From assembly GCA_016873895.1 (NCBI GenBank), contig VGVV01000013.1:1-41420 (forward strand): DNA of 41,420 nucleotides, in the 5' to 3' direction. Source of the DNA: Ignavibacteria bacterium. GTDB lineage: Bacteria; Bacteroidota; Ignavibacteria; Kapaibacteriales; Kapaibacteriaceae. The position numbers and the translations under genes are program-made. The notes under the pieces were generated by a model. The model was not told the DNA's origin, made no database searches, and worked only from the letters and a program-made list of their open reading frames with translations. This document shows, one piece after another, positions 1-5,233 of the stretch; within the stretch, counting starts at the first letter, position 1; every line of letters starts with the position of its first letter.

Positions 1-602
1 ACAGGTGTATCGGTCACGGGTGTTGCGGTGAAGCGTCCGTACTTGGGTCTCCAGTCCCCGATACCAACTTGGCGGCCAGCGTCAGTGACGATCTCTTCGA
101 TGTCACGTGAGTTGAGCACGTCGGGGTCGTACTGGATGGAGACCAGCAGGGACCAGTCTTTGAACATCGGGCGTGTCCGCATCACCTTCGCTGTTCCGAC
201 ACGGACACCACAGGTGAAGGTGAAGGAACCTGAGTCAAACAGCTCAGCGAGGGTGTTGTCGTTGATCTGATCGGGTTTGCCAGTGAACGACATGGGAGCG
301 TGTTCGGCGATGAAGAGACCGGACTTGGCTTGAACACCACGCTTGGACTTTTTAGCACCAGCGACGAGAGCGCTTTCCAAGACGTGAGCTGGGATCACGA
401 GGTCGTTATCGGTGCGGTATAGACCAGCGAACCATTCCAGACGCGCGAGTTCGTCGTGGTCAGCGTCAGTTTTCTTCCGTTTGCTGCTGACGGCCTTCAT
501 GGCCTTGGCGTAGGAGTTGCGTGGATCGGCGGTCTGCCCGTTGTGGCAGAGCAATGGGCTCTGGGCCGAGAGCCGAAAGGTGAGGGTTGGAAGGTCTAGC
601 AA
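1..602 (-). CDS. Conserved phage protein of unknown function (cut by window edge)
   Basis: The reading frame is open from the left window edge back past base 602, so the C-terminus is missing. I place the start at a TTG (600-602), because the translated segment from there (LDLPTLTFRLSAQSPLLCHN) resembles the conserved N-terminus of a phage protein family I have seen but cannot name. Other family-like stretches are a KRKKTDADHDELARLEW block near residues 40-55 and, near the visible end, GRQVGIGDWRPKYGRF. An ATG at 498-500 would skip the conserved N-terminus. No catalytic motif is evident and I do not assign a function. The start lies inside the upstream HNH gene, an overlap of about 137 bases in another frame. 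It is the last visible gene of a three-gene minus-strand operon. Confidence 0.7.
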   Translation of the reverse strand, partial: MLDLPTLTFRLSAQSPLLCHNGQTADPRNSYAKAMKAVSSKRKKTDADHDELARLEWFAGLYRTDNDLVIPAHVLESALVAGAKKSKRGVQAKSGLFIAEHAPMSFTGKPDQINDNTLAELFDSGSFTFTCGVRVGTAKVMRTRPMFKDWSLLVSIQYDPDVLNSRDIEEIVTDAGRQVGIGDWRPKYGRFTATPVTDTP

Positions 603-945
603 GACGTTGAGGGGGTGATACGGAAAGTGGAGATGGCTCGATGAGTGTTGGGTTGACCTGCTTGTGTGGGTCCAACTGAAAGCGCTGTTTCCTGACGGAG
701 TTGGTAATGCCGTCGTGGCAGGTCGGGCACAGGGTCAGAAGGTCTGAGAGTGCTTCGTTGCCGAAAGACGGGTAGCGGTAGTCAGGAGGGCCAGCGTTCT
801 TGTGATGGACCTGGAGCGGTGGCCAACCGAGTTGTTCGAGCTGTTGAGCGGTAATGCCACAGCCCTGACAGGTGTTGTCGTCGTGGGCTAGGCGTTGCTG
901 ACGCTTGGTGCGCCATGCACTCGACAGGTAGTAATCGGCTTTCAC
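466..945 (-). CDS. HNH endonuclease
   Basis: This is a small HNH-family nuclease. The visible pattern is CQGCG (first zinc pair), then LQVHHKN (catalytic His-His), then NEALSDLLTLCPTCHDGITN (second Cys pair and terminal His). Such proteins are free-standing homing nucleases or packaging-associated nucleases. Its position far from the terminase reading start does not decide which. I prefer the GTG at 943-945 (KADYYLSSAW follows), 10 bases after the preceding stop. A GTG at 1003-1005 in the same frame would add 20 residues but falls inside a palindrome and inside the upstream ORF. The last 45 or so residues are low in conserved character and overlap the next gene's N-terminus, so that tail may be an overprinting product. 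Confidence 0.8.
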   Translation of the reverse strand: MKADYYLSSAWRTKRQQRLAHDDNTCQGCGITAQQLEQLGWPPLQVHHKNAGPPDYRYPSFGNEALSDLLTLCPTCHDGITNSVRKQRFQLDPHKQVNPTLIEPSPLSVSPPQRLARPSNPHLSALGPEPIALPQRADRRSTQLLRQGHEGRQQQTEEN

Positions 946-955
946 GGCTGTGCTG

Positions 956-1126
956 TCATCTGCTTTTGCGTGTTGACCCAGCCTTTCTACGGCAATGCTT
1001 GCCACGTGTCAATGCCTTGTCATCGCCAAGCTGACACTCCCGTTCACGCCTGATCAGCTCAACCAGCTCAGGCCTTCCAGGGGGCTCAGCTATCCCCGCC
1101 TTCGCCAGCAACACAGTCCAATCCAT
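956..1126 (-). CDS. Small hypothetical protein (56 aa)
   Basis: The ORF starts at ATG 1124-1126 and encodes about 56 residues: an N-terminal helix-prone part (MDWTVLLAKAGIAEPPGRPE) and a strongly basic C-terminus (RGKHCRRKAGSTRKSR). I recognise no family. It is the first gene of the minus-strand operon and ends 10 bases before the preferred HNH start. A copy of the TTGMCACGTGKCAA palindrome lies 10 bases upstream of its ATG (1136-1149), and a second lies within its coding sequence (999-1012). The basic tail is compatible with nucleic-acid binding, but that is inference. A GTG at 1163-1165 could extend it by 13 residues. Confidence 0.5.
   Translation of the reverse strand: MDWTVLLAKAGIAEPPGRPELVELIRRERECQLGDDKALTRGKHCRRKAGSTRKSR
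999..1012 (-). promoter_or_regulatory. Palindromic element TTGACACGTGGCAA
   Basis: On the minus strand this reads TTGACACGTGGCAA, a near-perfect palindrome identical to the copy at 8807. Read as a sigma70 promoter it gives TTGACA, a 17-base spacer and TAGAAA. It would fire toward the HNH gene from within the preceding ORF. It could equally be an operator. Confidence 0.45.
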
Positions 1127-1135
1127 TGGCACAGC

Positions 1136-1149
1136 TTGCCACGTGTCAC
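1136..1149 (-). promoter_or_regulatory. Palindromic element GTGACACGTGGCAA
   Basis: On the minus strand this reads GTGACACGTGGCAA, one base from the 8807 copy. Similarity to the 999 copy continues downstream (GGCAAGC, a few variable bases, TGCC). It sits directly upstream of the first minus-strand ORF. No good -10 hexamer follows at 17 bases (ATGGAT). Confidence 0.45.
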
Positions 1150-1180
1150 ACAATCCGCTTGACACACCTGCCTAGACTCC

Positions 1181-1446
1181 CATCAGTAGTGATCTACAGA
1201 GAACCACTCGCTACTGATGGCGGGGCTGTTCCACATCACTCAAATAACGCTTCTCAACACTGAGAAGCAAAGCTAACGTTCCGCTCCCGTTAGCTGGCTG
1301 TTTACCGAAAGCAAGCCAGACGATTGTTCTCTGTGAAGACAGAGCGCTAGCTCTGACTGAACAGCAAGAACAATCTGTCTTGCGCAGCTTGAGGTGGAAA
1401 ACCACCACTCTCGTATGCCCTCGACTAGCTGGGCCCGGCAGGGCCC
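1181..1446. repeat. Cluster of perfect inverted repeats
   Basis: At least six stem-loops are visible in 266 bases. They are CATCAGTAG 1181-1189 with CTACTGATG 1211-1219; GCTTCTCA 1249-1256 with TGAGAAGC 1261-1268; AGCTAACG 1271-1278 with CGTTAGCT 1288-1295; a 13-bp stem with one bulge, AGACGATTGTTCT 1318-1330 with AGAACAATCTGTCT 1367-1380; GGTGG 1393-1397 with CCACC 1402-1406; and GGGCCC 1431-1436 with GGGCCC 1441-1446. Inside the fourth stem two smaller hairpins compete for the same bases: CTCTGT/ACAGAG and CAGAGC/GCTCTG. None is followed by a T-run. Confidence 0.75.
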
Positions 1447-1583
1447 TCTCCCTCTATAGATAACACTCAAACAACACTCACCATTACACTAACCATTACA
1501 CTATCTACACTCTCAGTTCACTAAACATAGCCCGTACATCACTACTGATACACATAACTCACATTCTCGTGCCTAACTCCCAA

Positions 1584-1782
1584 GCGGGCTTATGTATGTA
1601 CGTGTACGCCCGCATCCCCCATGGGGGTGGGACGTATCGCCACCAGATGCACATCACGATGCGCAACCGCAACCACCAAGGCGCTGCAAGGGCTCTCCCT
1701 CGATGCTCAATCGAGTGCATTCGCAACTTCACCTAGGAGCTCATCAGTGAGTGTTGCTAATGAGCTGTCAGATGCACATCTG
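1584..1782. repeat. Second group of short inverted repeats
   Basis: Further perfect dyads are GCGGGC 1584-1589 with GCCCGC 1608-1613; the 12-base palindrome CCCCCATGGGGG at 1616-1627; CTCGAT 1699-1704 with ATCGAG 1710-1715; AGCTCAT 1738-1744 with ATGAGCT 1760-1766; and CAGATG/CATCTG at 1769-1782. Confidence 0.65.
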
Positions 1783-1877
1783 TATGTTCATCTGTGGGTG
1801 TGTTATTCGCACCGACCCACCTGACCTTGATGTGAACCGATGGTGGTGCGTTAAGTGACAGCGGGGTTGATGCAGTG

Positions 1878-1925
1878 AGTGATGTTTGAGCTATGCGATG
1901 AGTGATGCGTTTAGTGATGTTTGAG
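1878..1925 (+). repeat. Iteron-like direct repeats
   Basis: The 13-mer AGTGATGTTTGAG occurs at 1878-1890 and again at 1913-1925, with a degenerate copy (AGTGATGCGTTTA) between them at 1901-1913. Short tandem direct repeats like these can be initiator- or regulator-binding sites. No initiator gene is recognised. Confidence 0.5.
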
Positions 1926-1994
1926 TTGTGGTTGTGGGTGTTGTTTGGGGGTGGAAGGAATGGCCCTGCCGGGCCAACCGTCAAGGGCGGTGCG

Positions 1995-2040
1995 GGTGTT
2001 GCTGGTGGTGTTGCTGGTGGTGTTGCTGGTGGTGTTGCTG
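1995..2040 (+). repeat. 12-base tandem repeat, about 3.8 copies
   Basis: The unit GGTGTTGCTGGT is repeated perfectly from 1995 to 2040, inside a G/T-rich tract. The flanking sequence to about 2170 is rich in runs of three or more G, so quadruplex formation on the plus strand is conceivable. I see no coding role. Confidence 0.8.
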
Positions 2041-2223
2041 ACAGGGCACCAGAAGGCTCAGCGGGGTGGTTGCTGGTGGGTGTGGGTGTAGGTGGCTGGG
2101 GGGGTGAGCTGGTGGGTGCCAGGGGCTGCAGGAGGGGTGCTGCGTGGTGGTGTGGCAAGGAGCGGAGAGGGGTGGGGATGGCCTGCCGTGACTGAGCTCT
2201 GCTAGTTGCGTTGCACTTGACTG

Positions 2224-2253
2224 TTGACAAGTGGCAAGGGGTGTGCGCATGAT
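2224..2253 (+). promoter_or_regulatory. Possible promoter overlapping palindromic element
   Basis: TTGACAAGTGGCAA (2224-2237) is one base from the recurrent palindrome. As a sigma70 promoter it gives TTGACA, an 18-base spacer and CATGAT (2248-2253), which is a weak -10. It lies about 45 bases upstream of the first plus-strand ORF and is a reasonable place for an early promoter. Confidence 0.4.
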
Positions 2254-2295
2254 GGGTGAGCAGCTGACAGCTGCGCCGTTAATGCACCTAGTGAC

Positions 2296-2469
2296 ATGCC
2301 CTTCACCCTTTACCGAGTCGAAGCGGACTACAGCCGCCCTCGCGCTGACATTGCAGGCCCTGGCTGGATTTGCCAGACCTATGGCCAGGCTGTGGAACTC
2401 GCCGTTGAGCTACGCGAGACGCGCCGCGATCTCTGCAACGTCTTGATCAAGGTCCGCCACTACGGCTGA
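2296..2469 (+). CDS. Small hypothetical protein (57 aa)
   Basis: ATG 2296-2298 opens a 57-codon ORF (MPFTLYRVEADYSRP at the start, LCNVLIKVRHYG at the end) with strongly GC-biased third positions, as in neighbouring genes. It is predicted mainly helical in the second half (AVELAVELRETRRDL). I do not recognise the family. It is the first plus-strand gene after the non-coding region and the candidate promoter at 2224. Its stop is followed by CTGACACGTCACAC (2466-2479), a relative of the recurrent TTGACACGT element, and 38 bases later by the next gene. Confidence 0.6.
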   Translation: MPFTLYRVEADYSRPRADIAGPGWICQTYGQAVELAVELRETRRDLCNVLIKVRHYG

Positions 2470-2507
2470 CACGTCACACACACCCGAACACCTTGCAACC
2501 ACAAGCC

Positions 2508-2918
2508 ATGACCGTGAACACAACTGCCGGGATGCTCACCCAATCCCGCATCATCCGCGGTGTTGATCTTGCCCTTTCTGAGCTCAGCCCTTGGCAGCAA
2601 AAGGCTGATGGCTGGACTGTTGAGCTGGCCAGCACGCTCAGCGAACAGCGCCTTGGGGCAGGGAACTGGTGTTCCTTCCACTTCTGGAAGGGCAAAGGCC
2701 ACAAGGGGCAGGCTCCCACGGTCGCTGACTTGATTCAGGCCGTTGCGGCTGACGCCAACTACCTCGAGTCAGAGCCGGAGGAGGTTTCTTACGTAACCGG
2801 CAAACAGATCGAGCACAACGTCCACAAGATGCAAACGCTGTTTGGGGTCGCCTACTGGAACCGCATCCGTTCGATGGAGGAAGAGGAGCTGACTGAGGCC
2901 TTTGGGCCCTTCTCCTGA
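2508..2918 (+). CDS. Hypothetical protein (136 aa)
   Basis: The start is ATG 2508. An in-frame TTG at 2493 lies in a leader (CACCTTGCAACCACAAGCC) that is nearly repeated before the next gene, so it is unlikely to be coding. The protein is soluble-looking and acidic at the C-terminus (SMEEEELTEAFGPFS), with a Trp/Phe-rich middle (NWCSFHFWKGKGHKG). No family is recognised. It lies in the early block just before the clamp-like gene and is followed by a terminator-like hairpin. Similar leaders on this gene and the next suggest a shared control signal. Confidence 0.6.
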   Translation: MTVNTTAGMLTQSRIIRGVDLALSELSPWQQKADGWTVELASTLSEQRLGAGNWCSFHFWKGKGHKGQAPTVADLIQAVAADANYLESEPEEVSYVTGKQIEHNVHKMQTLFGVAYWNRIRSMEEEELTEAFGPFS

Positions 2919-2953
2919 TGCCCTTGTGTTGCCACACGGCAACCATCACCACT

Positions 2954-2996
2954 GGAAGCCCTTACGGAGGCCCTGCGGGGCTTCCCTTGGGGCCTC
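2954..2996 (+). terminator. Overlapping GC-rich hairpins, terminator-like
   Basis: GGAAGCCC 2954-2961 pairs with GGGCTTCC 2978-2985. GAGGCCC 2967-2973 pairs with GGGCCTC near 2990-2996. The two hairpins are mutually exclusive. There is no clear T-run. A closely similar hairpin lies after the next gene (3782-3811). Confidence 0.5.
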
Positions 2997-3033
2997 ACAC
3001 AAGCCCCACCCGTGAACCTTGCAATCACAAATC

Positions 3034-3765
3034 ATGGCAACCAATCTCACCACCGCTACAGCTGAAGAACTGCAGGCCTTGGCGCTTGCCCAATGCGATC
3101 CGGCGTGCACTGCGGTGCTGCCCTACTGGCCGGTATGGGCCGCTGCGCAGTTTGCTTCCACTGATGAGTGCAAGAACCTGCTGCAGTTTGTGCACGTTTG
3201 GAGCAATGGCGACGTGCTGCAGATCGAATCAACCGATGGGCACCGCGCCTTTCGCTACCGGCTGCCTTGCTACACGCCCGACGGCATGCCCACACTGTGG
3301 CGCGTGCCAGATCAGGGCATGCTGTTACATGCCAAGCCCCTACGTAAGGCCGTCAGCTACAGCAAGCTGCTCACCGTTACAGATGAAATGCGGGCCGTCT
3401 TCCATGGCGGAAAAAAAGACGCGCTAACTGAGCTGTCATCTGTCAACCTTGCCGGCCACTACAGCGTGAACACCGCTGCGGATTGCGGCAAGGTCGGCAC
3501 CTATCCGAACCTGAATCAGCTCTGGCCAGAGCGTTACAGCAACGAGCCTGGGAAGCCCTGGGCCTTTAACGCCACCTACCTCAAGGAATGGTGCGCAGTG
3601 GTTGAGAAGCTCTCCCACAACGGCGTTACCAGCTGCCGTGGCAACAGCAGCAGCACGCCTTTTGTGTTCCGCAGCAGCTACGTGCCAAGGGTCGGCCAGC
3701 ACTGCAAAGAGCCTGAGCTCGAGCTGTTGCTGATGCCGGTTCTGATTCGCGGGCAAGACATCTGA
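3034..3765 (+). CDS. Sliding-clamp (DnaN)-like protein, two domains
   Basis: The 243-residue product resembles domains II and III of the bacterial DNA polymerase III beta clamp. What I see, in order: IESTDGHRAFRYRLP (near residue 65), matching the ATDGHRLA strand-turn of DnaN; YPNLNQLWPE (near 155), matching the FPDYRRVLP region; FNATYLKEWCAVVEKL (near 175), matching the FNVSYVLDVL helix; and a C-terminal LELLLMPVLIRG, matching the YVVMPMRL strand. Bacterial clamps are about 370 residues with three domains. This one lacks the space for domain I, so a trimeric ring like PCNA or T4 gp45 would be expected. Alternatively it could bind host polymerase or clamp-loader parts as a decoy. The start is ATG 3034; TTG 3019 is in the repeated leader. 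T7 itself uses host thioredoxin instead of a clamp, so this is unusual. Confidence 0.65.
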   Translation: MATNLTTATAEELQALALAQCDPACTAVLPYWPVWAAAQFASTDECKNLLQFVHVWSNGDVLQIESTDGHRAFRYRLPCYTPDGMPTLWRVPDQGMLLHAKPLRKAVSYSKLLTVTDEMRAVFHGGKKDALTELSSVNLAGHYSVNTAADCGKVGTYPNLNQLWPERYSNEPGKPWAFNATYLKEWCAVVEKLSHNGVTSCRGNSSSTPFVFRSSYVPRVGQHCKEPELELLLMPVLIRGQDI

Positions 3766-3781
3766 GCCTGACGCTCCTACT

Positions 3782-3811
3782 GAGGCCCTACGGGGCCTCT
3801 CTAGGGGCCTC
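3782..3811 (+). terminator. GC-rich hairpin, terminator-like
   Basis: GAGGCCC 3782-3788 can pair with GGGGCCTC 3792-3799 or with a second GGGGCCTC at 3804-3811. It follows the clamp-like gene and resembles the hairpin at 2954-2996. The T-tract is poor (CTCCTTTG about 10 bases on). Confidence 0.5.
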
Positions 3812-3858
3812 AAACGGGCTCCTTTGTTGACACCTTGAACACTTACCAATGCGCAACC

Positions 3859-4035
3859 ATGGCCCACTACACCTTTGCTACACGCAAGCCCAAGAGGCTC
3901 ACCATCACCGTTAGCTACATGACCTTTGAGCGGATTCAACAGCTGGCGATGGAGCAAGGCCGCTCTGCTTCCAACCTGGCTTGCTATCTGATCGATAAAG
4001 GCCTCGAGCTGCTGAAGCGGGAGAACGATCAGTGA
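3859..4035 (+). CDS. Ribbon-helix-helix DNA-binding protein
   Basis: This 58-residue protein has the ribbon-helix-helix (CopG/Arc-type) pattern: a basic start, the beta-strand KRLTITVSYMTFERI, helix one ERIQQLAMEQG, a turn RSASN, and helix two LACYLIDKGLELL. Such proteins dimerise and bind operators through the beta ribbon. I start it at ATG 3859, because the upstream TTG 3835 lies in a leader containing TTGACAC (3826-3832). Its stop overlaps the GTG start of the next gene (GTGA), so the two are translationally coupled. It is one of three candidate transcription factors in this genome. Confidence 0.7.
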   Translation: MAHYTFATRKPKRLTITVSYMTFERIQQLAMEQGRSASNLACYLIDKGLELLKRENDQ

Positions 4036-4283
4036 GAACTGCTGCGATCTGCTGCGCTGTGCTGCTGTTTGCCGCTCCGAGCGGTGCACAGGTGGGAAAC
4101 ACCAACTGCCATCAAGACGTGTTTGGGAACTGGCAATGCAGGAGCCCGAAAGGCAATTTCGAGCTGCGCAAAAGCCAGTTCCAACCCGACACGTGGCAGA
4201 TGACGCCAGCACCCGGCTCAGCCTCACCCAGCTGCACGATCCGGCGCGATCTGCTGGGAAACATCCAATCCACTTGCTACTGA
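4032..4283 (+). CDS. Small exported Cys-rich protein
   Basis: The start is GTG 4032, overlapping the RHH gene stop. The N-terminus (RTAAICCAVLLFAAPSGAQ) is a typical short Sec signal peptide, with likely cleavage after the small-residue SGA. The mature part is about 63 residues and holds Cys residues in a loose pattern (NCHQD, WQCRS, SCTIR, STCY), suggesting disulfides in the periplasm. A DxxGN-type motif appears twice (DVFGNWQC and DLLGNIQSTC). No family is recognised. Small exported early phage proteins sometimes act in superinfection exclusion, but nothing in the sequence proves that here. Confidence 0.6.
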   Translation: MRTAAICCAVLLFAAPSGAQVGNTNCHQDVFGNWQCRSPKGNFELRKSQFQPDTWQMTPAPGSASPSCTIRRDLLGNIQSTCY

Positions 4284-4286
4284 CCC

Positions 4287-4466
4287 ATGGAGAACGATCC
4301 GAACCCTTCTGTGGCCGCTGCTGTTGAGCTTCTGGTGGCCCATGGCTGGCGATGGGTTGGCCGCGGCCTGCAGCCAAGCGTCGGCCGCGGCAATACCAAG
4401 CCCAAACGGAGCCCTTTTATGCAAGATCTGCATTCCCTTCGGCGTGAGGAGGCGCACCTGCTATGA
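4287..4466 (+). CDS. Small hypothetical protein (59 aa)
   Basis: ATG 4287 lies three bases after the previous stop. The ORF encodes 59 residues (MENDPNPSVAAAVELLVAHG at the start, SLRREEAHLL at the end), and its stop overlaps the next ATG (ATGA at 4463). Codon third positions are GC-rich like the neighbours. The N-terminal 25 residues look helical, followed by a Gly/Arg-rich linker. No family is recognised. The tight coupling on both sides supports it being real. Confidence 0.5.
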   Translation: MENDPNPSVAAAVELLVAHGWRWVGRGLQPSVGRGNTKPKRSPFMQDLHSLRREEAHLL

Positions 4467-4684
4467 GAGTCCGGTTATCGCATTGGGCAGGTCTTGCCAC
4501 GGGACTACTGTTGTCCTGTGGAGCTATCAGCGTGGGCTGCCCTGAGTTTTTTACTGCTGAACACCTTGAAGCACTTACTGGGCATCAATTTCCAACAAAC
4601 TTTGTCTGGCGAGGCGCAGCCTGGCACGTGGGTGCCGGTGGACTTCCACTTCGGCCTGTACCGGAGCTACCAACGGGTCCTTGA
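4463..4684 (+). CDS. Possible signal-peptide protein
   Basis: ATG 4463 overlaps the preceding stop. The N-terminus (RVRLSHWAGLATGLLLSCGA) has the charge-hydrophobic-Cys pattern of a signal peptide, possibly a lipoprotein. After about residue 45 (position near 4600) the GC-rich third positions move to another frame, the one of the overlapping ORF 4494-4826. Either the gene ends in a poor C-terminus or a frameshift joins it to that frame. Function unknown. Confidence 0.35.
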   Translation: MRVRLSHWAGLATGLLLSCGAISVGCPEFFTAEHLEALTGHQFPTNFVWRGAAWHVGAGGLPLRPVPELPTGP

Positions 4685-4826
4685 GATGCCGTTGCTGGTG
4701 GGGCATCGCTTTAACGAGCGCCACTACGCAGTGCATCTCAGGGCAACACTTCTGCTCCACATCAGCGTCATAATCGACTTCAAGAAGGTGCAGTTAAACG
4801 GTGGCAAGCGTCGTGCATTGCTTTGA
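4494..4826 (+). CDS. Overlapping ORF, uncertain start
   Basis: This frame shows the more gene-like codon usage between about 4600 and 4740 (GTWVPVDFHFGLYRSYQRVL, then MPLLVGHRFNERHYAV). Its 5' part overlaps ORF 4463 and has only TTG (4494) or GTG starts. A hydrophobic stretch (LSAWAALSFLLLNTL) lies near the N-terminus. It could be a separate small membrane protein, or the 3' half of a frameshifted version of the upstream signal-peptide gene. Function unknown. Confidence 0.3.
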   Translation: MPRDYCCPVELSAWAALSFLLLNTLKHLLGINFQQTLSGEAQPGTWVPVDFHFGLYRSYQRVLEMPLLVGHRFNERHYAVHLRATLLLHISVIIDFKKVQLNGGKRRALL

Positions 4827-4845
4827 TATTGCCTTAGTTTGATCA

Positions 4846-4864
4846 TTGACACGTCAGTTGTCAG
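4846..4864 (+). promoter_or_regulatory. Dyad at the MarR-type gene start, possible operator
   Basis: TTGACACGTCAGTTGTCAG contains TGACA and TGTCA as inverted arms (TGACA, 7 bases, TGTCA) and ends exactly at the ATG of the MarR-like gene. The left half is the recurrent TTGACACGT. A -35 here would leave the -10 inside the gene, so an autoregulatory operator fits better than a sigma70 promoter. Confidence 0.4.
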
Positions 4865-5233
4865 ATGAGAAACCTTGAATCTTTTGTCAAAGCAATGCAG
4901 CTGCTCAAGCACGTGCACCCGCAGTTACGGGTCGGCCAGGTCGAGTTCCTGCTGACTGTTGCCCTCAACCCCAACCGTTCGCAGTCGGAACTGGCAGTCG
5001 AGTGTGGTTACACCTTGGCCGCCGTGTCCCGCCTGGTGGACACAATGGGGGAGACGGGCCGCCGAGATGGAAAAGGCGGAGCTCTGGGGCTGCTCCAGGC
5101 AAAGCCTGATCCGAAAGACGATCGCTATTTGCTCGTGACCCTTACTCCTAAGGGAAAGAACTTAATCAAACTGTTGGAGGAATTGACTGGTGGCAGTACG
5201 TCAAGCGGGACAAAAGTGGAAGGCGTTTGCTGA
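4865..5233 (+). CDS. MarR-family transcriptional regulator
   Basis: The 122-residue product has the MarR winged-helix layout: LRVGQVEFLLTVAL (helix before the reader), NRSQSELAVECGYTLAAVSRLVDTM (helix-turn-helix, near residues 38-62), a basic wing region, then DPKDDRYLLVTLTPKGKNLI (wing strand and the classical LTPKG motif, near 80-105). MarR proteins bind palindromes as dimers and usually repress. It sits directly upstream of and overlaps the integrase gene by 44 bases, which suggests co-expression and a role in the lysis-lysogeny or early-late decision. It is shorter than typical MarR proteins (about 140-150 residues), so a reduced dimerisation helix is likely. A dyad abuts its start codon. 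Confidence 0.8.
   Translation: MRNLESFVKAMQLLKHVHPQLRVGQVEFLLTVALNPNRSQSELAVECGYTLAAVSRLVDTMGETGRRDGKGGALGLLQAKPDPKDDRYLLVTLTPKGKNLIKLLEELTGGSTSSGTKVEGVC

Larger units (their letters stand above)
1150..2223. other. Non-coding divergent intergenic region
   Basis: I see no convincing gene in this stretch of roughly 1.1 kb between a leftward and a rightward operon. ORFs that can be drawn here are low-complexity Gly/Val- or Pro/Thr-rich translations of simple repeats. The region has three parts: a hairpin-rich part (1181-1782), within it a C/A-rich, G-poor stretch (about 1450-1570) with the 12-mer ACCATTACACTA twice in tandem (1480-1503), and a G/T-rich part (about 1800-2170) with iteron-like and 12-base tandem repeats. 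The opposite strand skews, the hairpins and the divergent flanking operons fit an origin and/or promoter region. That role is inferred. Confidence 0.55.

Noticed and set aside
1995..2040. CRISPR array
   Set aside because: The 12-base units are contiguous with no spacers, and no cas genes are present.
1757..2230. Coding ORFs on both strands in the repeat region
   Set aside because: Translations are simple Gly/Val or Pro/Thr repeats produced by the 12-base tandem repeat and G/T-rich DNA; no start signal or family pattern.
3436..4377. A 313-codon minus-strand ORF opposite the clamp-like and RHH genes
   Set aside because: It spans several real plus-strand genes and their intergenic hairpin, and shows no family features.
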